DNA from: Pseudomonas bananamidigenes | Lineage (GTDB): Bacteria; Pseudomonadota; Gammaproteobacteria; Pseudomonadales; Pseudomonadaceae | NCBI RefSeq assembly: GCF_001679645.1 | Contig: NZ_LRUN01000047.1 | Span: 24,129-88,128 of the forward strand | DNA length: 64,000 bases | Reading direction: 5' to 3' | Part shown: positions 8,614 to 16,824 of the stretch, in pieces | Position numbering within the stretch: the stretch's first letter is position 1 | How the letters are laid out: the number at the start of each line of letters is the position of its first letter | The notes under the pieces: model-generated | Told to the model about the DNA's origin: nothing | What the model saw: the letters and a program-made list of their open reading frames with translations, nothing else | Database searches by the model: none | Made by a program: the position numbers and the translations under genes

Positions 8614-9147
8614 CTAGTTGTGGATAAGTTCTGCGGCAATCGCCGCCAGATCGTCAAAAATCAGGGTGCCGACCGGAAGGGTCTTGCCCAGGGTCTTTTC
8701 GCCTTTCCCGGTCTTTACCAAAACGGGCTGTGAATCGACGGCTTTGGCAGCCTCCAGGTCACCAAGGCTGTCGCCGACAAACCAGACATTGGTCAGCGTC
8801 ACGTTGTAATGCTGCGCGATGGTTTTCAGCATGCCGGGTTTCGGCTTGCGGCAGTCGCAACCCTCGTCCGGCCCGTGCGGGCAATACACGATCAGCCCGA
8901 CTTCACCACCCTGCTCCGCCACCAGTTCGCGCAGGCGCGCGTGCATGGCGTCGAGGGTGGCGAGGTCGTAGTAGCCGCGAGCAATGCCCGACTGGTTGGT
9001 AGCGACCGCCACCGTCCAGCCGGCCTTGCTCAACTGCGCAATCGCTTCGATCGAACCGGGCAGCGGAATCCACTCCTCCACCGACTTGATGTAAGCGTCG
9101 GAGTCGTAATTGATCACTCCGTCCCGATCGAGAATCAGCAGTTTCAA
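8614..9147 (-). CDS. gmhB: D-glycero-beta-D-manno-heptose-1,7-bisphosphate 7-phosphatase
   Basis: A 177-residue HAD-family phosphatase in the ADP-heptose pathway for the LPS inner core. The HAD motif is DRDGVIN near residues 7-13 with the aspartate pair D7/D9, and later GDSLGDLEAA supplies the metal-binding acidic residues. A cysteine cluster (CPHGPDEGCDCRKPKP) is the GmhB-specific zinc-binding loop. I chose TTG at 9147, giving MKLLILDRDG, with GAGGGA 6 bases upstream; no ATG fits without adding an unrelated N-terminus. It starts 10 bases after glyS and precedes plsC, so glyQ-glyS-gmhB-plsC may be one transcript. A DnaA box overlaps its last codons. Confidence 0.92.
   Translation of the reverse strand: MKLLILDRDGVINYDSDAYIKSVEEWIPLPGSIEAIAQLSKAGWTVAVATNQSGIARGYYDLATLDAMHARLRELVAEQGGEVGLIVYCPHGPDEGCDCRKPKPGMLKTIAQHYNVTLTNVWFVGDSLGDLEAAKAVDSQPVLVKTGKGEKTLGKTLPVGTLIFDDLAAIAAELIHN
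8619..8627 (-). promoter_or_regulatory. DnaA box
   Basis: Perfect TTATCCACA on the minus strand at the extreme 3' end of gmhB. Confidence 0.5.
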
Positions 9148-9157
9148 CAGCAATCCC

Positions 9158-11212
9158 TCAACCCAGCAGCGAAATGTCGGCAACGCCCAGGAACAGGCCA
9201 CGCAGGCGCGCCAGCAGCGCGTAACGGTTGGCCCGCACATTGGCGTCTTCGGCATTGACCATCACGGCGTCGAAGAACGCGTCCACCGGCTCGCGCAGTG
9301 CAGCCAGACGTGCCAGCGATTCGTTGTACTGACGCGCCGCAGCCATTGGCTGTACCGCCTGGTCCGCCTGCTGGATCGCCGAGTACAGCGAGAACTCGTT
9401 GGCGTTGTCGAAGTACTTGGCCTGAACGTCGGTCGGCACCGAGCCTTCGACTTTGCTCAGCAGGTTCGACACCCGCTTGTTCACCGCCGCCAGCGCTGCC
9501 GCTTCCGGCAATTTGCGGAAGGCCTGAACCGCTTGCACACGCTGGTCGAAGTCCAGCGCCGAACCTGGCTTCAGGGCCCGTACCGACAGGTAGGTGGCGA
9601 CATCCACGCCTTCGTCTTCGTAACGCGCACGCAGACGGTCGAAGATGAACTCCAGCACCGCGTCGCTCAGGCCGGCAGCCTTGACCTTCGCGCCGAAGGA
9701 ATTCACGGCGAACGCCACGGCGTCGTTCAGGTCCAGATCCAGTTGTTTCTCGATCAGGATCCGCAGCACGCCCAGTGCCGCACGGCGCAGGGCATACGGG
9801 TCCTTGCTGCCGGTCGGCAGCATGCCGATGCCGAAGATGCCGACCAGGGTATCGAGCTTGTCGGCAATGGCCACGGCCGCACCGGTCAGGGTGGCTGGCA
9901 GTTCAGCGCCGGCACCGCGCGGCATGTACTGCTCGTTCAGCGCCAGGGCGACGTCTTCCGGCTCGCCGTCATTGAGGGCGTAGTAGTAGCCGGCGACACC
10001 TTGCATCTCCGGGAACTCGCCGACCATTTCGGTGGCCAGGTCGCACTTGGACAACAGGCCTGCACGGGCAGCCCACGAAGCGTTGCCGCCGATACGCGCC
10101 GCGATGTATGCGGCCAGTTTCGACACGCGCTCGGCCTTGTCGTAGACGCTGCCGAGTTTTTCCTGGAACACCACGTTCTGCAGACGTTCGTTGAACACTT
10201 CGAGCTTCTGCTTCTTGTCCTGCTTGAAGAAGAACTCGGCGTCGGTCAGACGTGGGCGAACCACTTTCTCGTTACCGGCGATGATCTGCTGCGGGTCTTT
10301 GGATTCGATGTTGGCCACGGTGATGAAACGTGGCAGCAACTTGCCGTCGGCATCCAGCAGGCAGAAATACTTCTGGTTGTCCTGCATGGTGGTGATCAGC
10401 GCTTCCTGCGGCACGTCGAGGAAGCGCTCCTCGAACGAGCACACCAGCGGCACCGGCCATTCGACCAGCGCGGTCACTTCGTCGAGCAACGCCGGCGGCA
10501 CGATCGCGGTGCCTTCCTGACGGGTTGCCAGTTCTTCGGTGCGCTTGCTGATGATCTCGCGACGTTCGTTGGCGTCAGCCAGTACATAAGCGGCACGCAG
10601 GTCGGCCAGGTAGCTCGACGGCGAACCGATGCGCACGGCTTGCGGGTGGTGGAAACGGTGGCCACGGGATTCACGGCCGGCCTTCTGCGCGAGGATGGTG
10701 CAGTCGATGACCTGGTCGCCGAGCAGCATCACCAGCCACTGGGTCGGACGCACGAACTCTTCCTTGCGTGCACCCCAACGCATGCGTTTCGGGATCGGCA
10801 GATCGTTCAGCGAGTCTTCGACGATGGTCGGCAGCAGGCTGGCGGTCGGCTTGCCGGCGATGTTCTGGCTGTAGCGCAGTTTCGGACCGCTCTGGTCGAT
10901 TTCGCTCAGCTCGACGCCGCATTTCTTGGCAAAGCCCAGTGCAGCCTGGGTCGGATTGCCTTCGGCATCGAACGCGGCCTGACGTGGCGGGCCGTCGAGG
11001 TTGATGCTGCGATCGGGCTGCTGGGTGTCCAGCCTGGTGATCAACACGGCCAGACGACGTGGCGCGGCATAGACAGCCTTGGACTCGTAGCTGAGACCGG
11101 CAGTCTGCAGGCCCTTTTCGATACCGGCCAGAAACGCTTCGGCCAGGGTGTTCAGGGCTTTGGGTGGCAGTTCTTCGGTGCCCAGTTCAACCAGAAAATC
11201 TTGAGCACTCAT
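9158..11212 (-). CDS. glyS: Glycyl-tRNA synthetase beta subunit
   Basis: A 684-residue beta subunit of the tetrameric (alpha2beta2) bacterial glycyl-tRNA synthetase. It starts MSAQDFLVELGTEELPPKAL, the typical family N-terminus, and ends in the anticodon-binding region (AVMVNAEDANVRANRYALL). The beta subunit contacts tRNA-Gly while GlyQ holds the catalytic site. Its ATG overlaps the glyQ stop by four bases (ATGA), which indicates translational coupling and balanced synthesis of the two subunits. No oddity is seen. Confidence 0.97.
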   Translation of the reverse strand: MSAQDFLVELGTEELPPKALNTLAEAFLAGIEKGLQTAGLSYESKAVYAAPRRLAVLITRLDTQQPDRSINLDGPPRQAAFDAEGNPTQAALGFAKKCGVELSEIDQSGPKLRYSQNIAGKPTASLLPTIVEDSLNDLPIPKRMRWGARKEEFVRPTQWLVMLLGDQVIDCTILAQKAGRESRGHRFHHPQAVRIGSPSSYLADLRAAYVLADANERREIISKRTEELATRQEGTAIVPPALLDEVTALVEWPVPLVCSFEERFLDVPQEALITTMQDNQKYFCLLDADGKLLPRFITVANIESKDPQQIIAGNEKVVRPRLTDAEFFFKQDKKQKLEVFNERLQNVVFQEKLGSVYDKAERVSKLAAYIAARIGGNASWAARAGLLSKCDLATEMVGEFPEMQGVAGYYYALNDGEPEDVALALNEQYMPRGAGAELPATLTGAAVAIADKLDTLVGIFGIGMLPTGSKDPYALRRAALGVLRILIEKQLDLDLNDAVAFAVNSFGAKVKAAGLSDAVLEFIFDRLRARYEDEGVDVATYLSVRALKPGSALDFDQRVQAVQAFRKLPEAAALAAVNKRVSNLLSKVEGSVPTDVQAKYFDNANEFSLYSAIQQADQAVQPMAAARQYNESLARLAALREPVDAFFDAVMVNAEDANVRANRYALLARLRGLFLGVADISLLG

Positions 11213-12162
11213 TGTGCAGCCTCCAGCTTGGCCAGTACTTCGTCACGCAGATCCGGGGTTGCCATCGGGAAGCCCAGCTTGGCGCGGGCCAGCAGGTAGG
11301 CTTGGGCGACGGAACGCGCCAGGGTGCGAACGCGCAGAATGTATTGCTGACGCGCGGTCACCGAGATCGCCCGGCGCGCATCCAGCAGGTTGAAGGTGTG
11401 CGAGGCCTTCAGGACCATTTCGTAGCTTGGCAACGGCAGCGGCTGGTCAAGTTCGATCAGGCGCTTGGCTTCGCTTTCATAGAAATCGAACAGTTCGAAC
11501 AGCTTGTCGACGTTGGCGTGCTCGAAGTTGTAGGTGGACTGCTCCACTTCGTTCTGGTGGAACACGTCGCCGTAGGTCACCTTGCCGAACGGACCGTCGG
11601 CCCAGACCAGGTCGTAGACCGAGTCCACGCCTTGCAGGTACATGGCCAGACGCTCGAGGCCGTAGGTGATCTCGCCGGTCACCGGGTAGCACTCGATGCC
11701 GCCTGCCTGCTGGAAGTAGGTGAACTGGGTCACTTCCATGCCGTTGAGCCAGACTTCCCAGCCCAGACCCCAGGCGCCGAGGGTCGGCGATTCCCAGTTG
11801 TCTTCGACGAAGCGGATGTCATGGACCAGCGGGTCCAGGCCGACATGCTTGAGGGAGCCCAGGTACAGTTCCTGGAAGTTGTCCGGGTTCGGCTTCAGGA
11901 CCACCTGGAACTGATAGTAGTGCTGCAGACGGTTCGGGTTTTCGCCGTAACGGCCGTCAGTCGGACGGCGGCTTGGCTGTACGTACGCGGCGTTCCAGGT
12001 TTCCGGGCCGATGGCACGCAGGAATGTCGCGGTGTGGAAAGTGCCGGCGCCTACTTCCATATCGTAGGGCTGAAGTACCACACAACCTTGCTCGGCCCAG
12101 TATTGCTGGAGCGCGAGGATCAAGTCTTGGAAGGTACGCACGGCTGGCGTAGGCTGGCTCAC
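11209..12162 (-). CDS. glyQ: Glycyl-tRNA synthetase alpha subunit
   Basis: A 317-residue alpha subunit that carries the class II aminoacylation site forming glycyl-adenylate. Typical stretches are TFQDLILALQQYWAEQGC, VGAGTFHTATFLRA and GWEVWLNGMEVTQFTYFQQ. I chose the GTG at 12162 (MSQPTPAVRTFQDL), because AGGTGA lies at the right distance upstream and this gives the usual family length. A longer in-frame reading to 12294 would run into the divergent tag gene and adds non-conserved sequence. It is first in the operon glyQ-glyS-gmhB-plsC. Confidence 0.96.
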   Translation of the reverse strand: MSQPTPAVRTFQDLILALQQYWAEQGCVVLQPYDMEVGAGTFHTATFLRAIGPETWNAAYVQPSRRPTDGRYGENPNRLQHYYQFQVVLKPNPDNFQELYLGSLKHVGLDPLVHDIRFVEDNWESPTLGAWGLGWEVWLNGMEVTQFTYFQQAGGIECYPVTGEITYGLERLAMYLQGVDSVYDLVWADGPFGKVTYGDVFHQNEVEQSTYNFEHANVDKLFELFDFYESEAKRLIELDQPLPLPSYEMVLKASHTFNLLDARRAISVTARQQYILRVRTLARSVAQAYLLARAKLGFPMATPDLRDEVLAKLEAAQ

Positions 12163-12243
12163 GAAATTCACCTGTTTCTTGGGCTGCGATTTAAAGAGCG
12201 GGAGTATACCCGATTCAGTCGCACCTCCACCCCCTGGAGCCTT

Positions 12244-12801
12244 ATGCCACGCTGCTTTTGGTGCAACGATGATCCGCTGTACATGGCTTACCACGATCAG
12301 GAGTGGGGTACGCCGCTACGCGACGCGCAGGGATTGTTCGAGTTGCTTTTGCTCGAAGGGTTCCAGGCCGGGCTTTCCTGGATCACCGTGCTGCGCAAGC
12401 GTGAGCGATATCGCGAGGTGTTGTACGGCTTCGACGTACAGCGCGTAGCGCAGATGAGCGACGCGGAAATCGATGAGTTGATGCTCGATCCGGGGATCAT
12501 CCGCAACCGTCTCAAGCTCAATGCCGCCCGGCGCAACGCTCAGGCGTGGCTGGAACTGGATGACCCGGTGGCGTTCCTCTGGTCGTTTGTGGATAACCGC
12601 CCGATCATCAATCATTTCAAGGATCGCAGCGAAGTCCCGGCCATTACCCCGCAAGCCGTGGCCATGAGCAAAGGCCTTAAAAAGGCCGGTTTCACCTTCG
12701 TCGGCCCGACCATTTGCTATGCCCTGATGCAGGCTTCGGGCATGGTCATGGATCACACACAGGATTGCGACCGCTACGCGCAGTTGGTCAACGGCGGTTA
12801 G
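12244..12801 (+). CDS. tag: DNA-3-methyladenine glycosylase I
   Basis: A 185-residue base-excision repair enzyme that removes 3-methyladenine from alkylated DNA. The start is ATG 12244 with GGAG 4 bases upstream. The N-terminal MPRCFWCNDDPLYMAYHDQEWG and the C-terminal MDHTQDCDRYAQL supply the Cys/His residues that form the structural zinc site of the E. coli enzyme. The helix with LLLEGFQAGLSWITVL includes the conserved glutamate of the active site. It is divergent from glyQ. A perfect DnaA box lies inside at 12588-12596. Confidence 0.95.
   Translation: MPRCFWCNDDPLYMAYHDQEWGTPLRDAQGLFELLLLEGFQAGLSWITVLRKRERYREVLYGFDVQRVAQMSDAEIDELMLDPGIIRNRLKLNAARRNAQAWLELDDPVAFLWSFVDNRPIINHFKDRSEVPAITPQAVAMSKGLKKAGFTFVGPTICYALMQASGMVMDHTQDCDRYAQLVNGG
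12588..12596 (-). promoter_or_regulatory. DnaA box
   Basis: Perfect TTATCCACA on the minus strand within tag. Confidence 0.5.
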
Positions 12802-12841
12802 AATGGCCGCCTCGCGCACAGCACAAGATCAGGAGTGACCT

Positions 12842-13729
12842 GTGGAAAAGTTTAAAGGCGCCATGCTGGTCGGCGCTCTGCGGCTGTTTGCCATGCTTCC
12901 GTGGCGGGCCGTGCAGGCCGTGGGTTCGGCGATCGGCTGGATCATGTGGAAAACCCCCAACCGTTCCCGCGATGTGGTGCGGATCAACCTCGCCAAATGT
13001 TTTCCACAGATGGACCCGGCCGAACGTGAGCGTCTGGTGGGGCAGAGTCTGAAAGACATCGGCAAGTCCCTGACCGAAAGCGCCTGCGCCTGGATCTGGC
13101 CGGCCCAGCGTTCCATTGATCTGGTACGCGAAGTCGAAGGCCTCGACATCCTCAAGGAGGCGCTGGCGTCGGGCAAAGGTGTGGTCGGCATCACCAGCCA
13201 CCTGGGCAACTGGGAAGTGCTCAACCATTTCTATTGCAGCCAGTGCAAACCGATCATTTTCTATCGTCCGCCGAAGCTCAAGGCTGTGGATGAATTGTTG
13301 CGCAAGCAGCGGGTGCAACTGGGCAACCGTGTGGCGGCGTCGACCAAGGAAGGCATCCTCAGTGTCATCAAGGAGGTGCGCAAGGGCGGTCAGGTGGGGA
13401 TTCCGGCGGACCCGGAGCCGGCCGAATCCGCCGGGATCTTCGTGCCGTTCTTCGCCACCCAGGCCCTGACCAGCAAGTTCGTGCCGAACATGCTGGCCGG
13501 CGGCAAGGCTGTCGGCGTGTTCCTGCACGCCCTGCGTCTGCCGGATGGTTCCGGTTACAAGGTGATCCTCGAAGCGGCGCCGGAAGCCATGTACAGCACC
13601 GATACCGGAACCTCCTGCGCCGCAATGAGCCAGGTGGTCGAGCGTTATGTGGCGGCCTATCCGAGCCAGTACATGTGGAGCATGAAACGCTTCAAGAAGC
13701 GCCCGCCGGGCGAAGCGCGCTGGTACTGA
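12842..13729 (+). CDS. lpxL: Lipid A late acyltransferase (LpxL/HtrB family)
   Basis: A 295-residue inner-membrane acyltransferase that adds a secondary acyl chain to lipid A, using acyl-ACP. The catalytic HX4E motif reads HLGNWE at about residue 120-125, and the family's PADPEP and YMWSMKRFKKRP stretches are present. The start is GTG 12842 with AGGAG upstream. It follows tag by 40 bases on the same strand. In P. aeruginosa the gene at this locus is one of two htrB paralogues that add (hydroxy)laurate; which position is acylated here cannot be read from the sequence. Confidence 0.9.
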   Translation: MEKFKGAMLVGALRLFAMLPWRAVQAVGSAIGWIMWKTPNRSRDVVRINLAKCFPQMDPAERERLVGQSLKDIGKSLTESACAWIWPAQRSIDLVREVEGLDILKEALASGKGVVGITSHLGNWEVLNHFYCSQCKPIIFYRPPKLKAVDELLRKQRVQLGNRVAASTKEGILSVIKEVRKGGQVGIPADPEPAESAGIFVPFFATQALTSKFVPNMLAGGKAVGVFLHALRLPDGSGYKVILEAAPEAMYSTDTGTSCAAMSQVVERYVAAYPSQYMWSMKRFKKRPPGEARWY

Positions 13730-13741
13730 GCCGCGCGTTCA

Positions 13742-13777
13742 TCTGTGGATAACCTCGCCTGCGAGGTTATCCACAGA
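13742..13777. repeat. 17-bp inverted repeat made of two DnaA boxes
   Basis: Two arms (13742-13758 and 13761-13777) are perfect reverse complements around a two-base centre. Each arm contains a perfect DnaA box: TGTGGATAA at 13744-13752 and TTATCCACA at 13767-13775. It fills most of the 50-base gap between the convergent lpxL and TPR genes. There is no U-tract, so it is not a classical terminator. Confidence 0.8.
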
Positions 13778-13779
13778 CT

Positions 13780-14094
13780 TCACGGCTTTTGCCGATCCAG
13801 CTTCTTCAGAAACACCGTCATTTCCTTCTCGGCCTGCTTGTCGCCATGGGCCCGGGCCGCTTCCAGTCCCTGCTCCCAGGCCTGTCGCGCAGCCGCCGGA
13901 TCACCCAGCGCCAACTGCGCCTTGCCCAACAGTTTCCAGGCCGCCGAATACTTCGGATCGAAACCGACGCAATGCTGAAAATGTTCGGCCGCCTTCGCAT
14001 TTTCCCCCTGATCCAGATAACCCTTGCCGAGGCCGAAGCGCAGCAATGAGTTATCCACACCCTTGGCGAGCATTTTTTCCAGGGATTCGATCAT
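13780..14094 (-). CDS. Small tetratricopeptide-repeat protein
   Basis: A 104-residue protein made almost wholly of TPR-type helices: LRFGLGKGYLDQGENAKAAEHFQHCVGFDP and the following AWKLLGKAQLALGDPAAARQAWEQGLEAA show the W/L-G-Y/A-A-P spacing of two to three repeats. There is no signal peptide or membrane segment. It follows trkA by 20 bases and probably shares its transcript. TPRs mediate protein contacts; the partner is unknown. Two or more residues of its N-terminal helix overlap a DnaA box at 14051-14059. Confidence 0.85.
   Translation of the reverse strand: MIESLEKMLAKGVDNSLLRFGLGKGYLDQGENAKAAEHFQHCVGFDPKYSAAWKLLGKAQLALGDPAAARQAWEQGLEAARAHGDKQAEKEMTVFLKKLDRQKP
14051..14059 (+). promoter_or_regulatory. 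DnaA box
   Basis: Perfect TTATCCACA within the TPR-protein gene. Confidence 0.5.
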
Positions 14095-14114
14095 CGGTTT
14101 CGCCTCGAGGTCGG

Positions 14115-15491
14115 TCAGAAAAAACTCAGTCCCACGTGGAACAGCTTCTCCACATCGCGAATATGCTTTTTATCCACAAGGAACAGAATCACATGGTCAC
14201 CGGCGGCGATGACGGTATCGCCGTGGGCGATGATCACTTCTTCATCGCGAATGATCGCGCCGATAGTCGTGCCCGGCGGCAGGGCAATGTTCTCGATGGC
14301 CTTGCCGATGACCTTGCTCGACTTCGAATCACCATGGGCCACCGCTTCGATGGCTTCCGCCGCGCCACGGCGCAGGGAGTGCACGCTGACGATATCGCCA
14401 CGGCGCACATGGGCCAGCAAGGTGCCGATGGTCGCCAGTTGCGGGCTGATGGCGATGTCGATGTCGCCGCCCTGGATCAGGTCGACGTAGGCCGGGTTGT
14501 TGATGATCGTCATCACCTTCTTCGCCCCCAGGCGCTTGGCCAGCAGCGATGACATGATGTTGGCCTCGTCATCGTTGGTCAGCGCGAGAAAGATGTCGGC
14601 GTCGGCGATGTTTTCCTCCAGCAGCAGGTCGCGATCCGACGCACTGCCCTGCAGCACCACGGTGCTGTCGAGGGTATCGGAAAGATAGCGGCACCGCGCC
14701 GGGTTCATCTCGATGATCTTCACCTGGTAACGGCTTTCGATGGCCTCGGCCAGGCGCTCGCCGATCTGCCCGCCGCCGGCAATGACGATGCGTTTGTAGG
14801 TTTCGTCGAGGCGGCGCATTTCGCTCATCACGGCGCGAATGTTCTCACGGGCGGCGATGAAAAAGACTTCGTCGTCGGCCTCGATCACCGTGTCGCCCTG
14901 AGGAAGAATCGGGCGGTCGCGTCGGAAAATGGCGGCAACCCGTGTCTCCACATTCGGCATGTGTTCGCGCAACTGACGCAGTTGCTGCCCCACCAGCGGC
15001 CCGCCGTAGTAGGCGCGCACCGCTACCAGTTGCGCCTGGCCTTCGGCGAAGTCGATCACCTGCAAGGCGCCGGGATGCTGGATCAGGCGTTTGATGTAGT
15101 TGGTGACCACTTGCTCGGGGCTGATCAACACGTCGACCGGAATCGCTTCGTTCTGGAACAGCTGTTCTTCGCGGGTCAGGTACGAAGCTTCACGTACGCG
15201 GGCGATCTTGGTCGGAGTGTGGAACAGGGTGTGGGCGACCTGACAGGCGACCATGTTGGTTTCGTCGCTGTTGGTCACGGCCACCAGCATGTCGGCGTCG
15301 TCGGCGCCAGCCTGGCGCAGCACGCTCGGCAGCGAGCCTCGGCCCTGTACGGTGCGGATATCGAGACGGTCGCCGAGGTCGCGCAGACGGTCGCCATCGG
15401 TGTCGACCACGGTGATGTCGTTGGCTTCGCTGGCCAGGTGTTCGGCCAGCGAACCGCCGACCTGCCCCGCACCGAGGATGATGATTTTCAA
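14115..15491 (-). CDS. trkA: Trk potassium uptake system regulatory protein TrkA
   Basis: A 458-residue peripheral membrane protein that binds NAD(H) and nucleotide and gates the TrkH/TrkG potassium channel. Two RCK units are visible. Each starts with a Rossmann loop (IILGAGQVGGSLAEHLA at the N-terminus and VIAGGGQIGERLAEAIE near residue 235) and each is followed by a TrkA-C domain. It lies between rsmB (22 bases upstream) and a TPR gene in an apparent def-fmt-rsmB-trkA-TPR cluster. Its 3' end contains both a DnaA box (14170-14178) and a parS-like palindrome (14128-14143). Confidence 0.96.
   Translation of the reverse strand: MKIIILGAGQVGGSLAEHLASEANDITVVDTDGDRLRDLGDRLDIRTVQGRGSLPSVLRQAGADDADMLVAVTNSDETNMVACQVAHTLFHTPTKIARVREASYLTREEQLFQNEAIPVDVLISPEQVVTNYIKRLIQHPGALQVIDFAEGQAQLVAVRAYYGGPLVGQQLRQLREHMPNVETRVAAIFRRDRPILPQGDTVIEADDEVFFIAARENIRAVMSEMRRLDETYKRIVIAGGGQIGERLAEAIESRYQVKIIEMNPARCRYLSDTLDSTVVLQGSASDRDLLLEENIADADIFLALTNDDEANIMSSLLAKRLGAKKVMTIINNPAYVDLIQGGDIDIAISPQLATIGTLLAHVRRGDIVSVHSLRRGAAEAIEAVAHGDSKSSKVIGKAIENIALPPGTTIGAIIRDEEVIIAHGDTVIAAGDHVILFLVDKKHIRDVEKLFHVGLSFF
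14128..14143. promoter_or_regulatory. parS: Second, imperfect parS site
   Basis: AGTCCCACGTGGAACA matches the perfect recF site at 14 of 16 positions, with both mismatches in one half-site. It lies at the 3' end of trkA, about 11.5 kb from the recF site. Confidence 0.6.
14170..14178 (+). promoter_or_regulatory. DnaA box
   Basis: Perfect TTATCCACA in the 3' end of trkA, 27 bases from the imperfect parS. Confidence 0.5.
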
Positions 15492-15513
15492 CCCGTCACT
15501 CCATTGAATCCGT

Positions 15514-16824
15514 TTAGCCGCGCGCGGCAGCGATCTTGATCAGCTTGGCGTAGTAGAACCCGTCATGCCCACCCTGCCGGGCCAGCAATTGGCGACCATG
15601 AGGTTGTTTGATTCCAGCCTGCGTGGCCAGATCCAGTTCCCGGGCGCCCGGCGTGCGCTCAAGGAACGCGGCGATCACTTCGGTGTTCTCGGTCGGCAAG
15701 GTCGAGCAAGTGGCGTAGAGCAGGATGCCGCCCACTTCGAGGGTTTTCCACATGGCGTCAAGCAGTTCGCCTTGCAGTTGCGCGAGGGCGGCGATGTCGT
15801 CGGCCTGGCGGGTCAGCTTGATGTCCGGATGACGGCGGATCACCCCGGTGGCCGAACACGGCGCGTCCAAAAGGATGCGCTGGAACGGTTTGCCGTCCCA
15901 CCATACGGAAGTGTCGCGCCCGTCGGCGGCAATCAGTTCGGCGCTCAGGCCAAGGCGTTCGAGGTTTTCCTTCACCCGTACCAGCCGCTTGGCTTCCAAG
16001 TCCACCGCCACCACACCGGCCAGCGCCGGTTCGGCTTCAAGGATGTGGCAAGTCTTGCCGCCCGGCGCACAGCAGGCATCCAGTACCCGTTGGCCCGGTG
16101 CGAGATCGAGCAGGTCGGCGGCCAGTTGCGCGGCTTCGTCCTGCACGCTGATCCAGCCTTCGGCGAAGCCCGGCAGGCTGCGCACATCAGCGGCGGCATC
16201 CAGCACGATGCCGTCGCGGCTGAACGTGCACGGCTGCGCAGCGATGCCCGCTTGCGTCAGCAGACCGAGGTAGGCGTCGCGGCTGTGATGACGGCGGTTG
16301 ACCCGCAGGATCATCGGCGGATGGGCGTTGTTGGCTTCGCAAATGGCTTCCCATTGTTCAGGCCAGAAAGCCTTCAGGGATTTTTGCAGCCAGCGCGGGT
16401 GGGCGGTGCGCACCACAGGGTCGCGTTCCAGTTCGGCGAAGATCGCCTCATGATCGCGCTGGGCATTGCGCAGCACGGCATTGAGCAGACCTTTGGCCCA
16501 TGGTTTTTTCAGCTTGTCGGCGCAACCGACGGTTTCGCCAATGGCGGCGTGCGGCGGGACGCGGGTATAGAGCAACTGATAGAGACCGACCAGCAGCAGC
16601 GCCTCGACATCGGCGTCCGCCGCCTTGAACGGCTTCTGCAACAGTTTTTCCGCCAGTGCCGACAAGCGTGGTTGCCAGCGGGCAGTGCCGAACGCCAGAT
16701 CCTGCGTGAAACCGCGGTCGCGATCTTCGACCTTGTCCAGTTGTGCCGGCAGGGAGCTGTTGAGCGAAGCCTTGCCGCTCAGGACAGCGGCGAGTGCCTT
16801 GGCGGCGGCCAGACGCGGGTTCAT
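15514..16824 (-). CDS. rsmB: 16S rRNA (cytosine-967-C5)-methyltransferase RsmB
   Basis: A 436-residue RNA methyltransferase. The N-terminal NusB-like domain (about 1-140) binds rRNA. The C-terminal Rossmann domain has the SAM loop DACCAPGGKT, the motif IV cysteine in LDAPCSATGVIRRHPD and the motif VI catalytic cysteine in YATCSTLPTEN. It methylates C967 of 16S rRNA. Its ATG overlaps the fmt stop by four bases, the conserved fmt-rsmB arrangement, and trkA follows 22 bases later. Confidence 0.96.
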   Translation of the reverse strand: MNPRLAAAKALAAVLSGKASLNSSLPAQLDKVEDRDRGFTQDLAFGTARWQPRLSALAEKLLQKPFKAADADVEALLLVGLYQLLYTRVPPHAAIGETVGCADKLKKPWAKGLLNAVLRNAQRDHEAIFAELERDPVVRTAHPRWLQKSLKAFWPEQWEAICEANNAHPPMILRVNRRHHSRDAYLGLLTQAGIAAQPCTFSRDGIVLDAAADVRSLPGFAEGWISVQDEAAQLAADLLDLAPGQRVLDACCAPGGKTCHILEAEPALAGVVAVDLEAKRLVRVKENLERLGLSAELIAADGRDTSVWWDGKPFQRILLDAPCSATGVIRRHPDIKLTRQADDIAALAQLQGELLDAMWKTLEVGGILLYATCSTLPTENTEVIAAFLERTPGARELDLATQAGIKQPHGRQLLARQGGHDGFYYAKLIKIAAARG

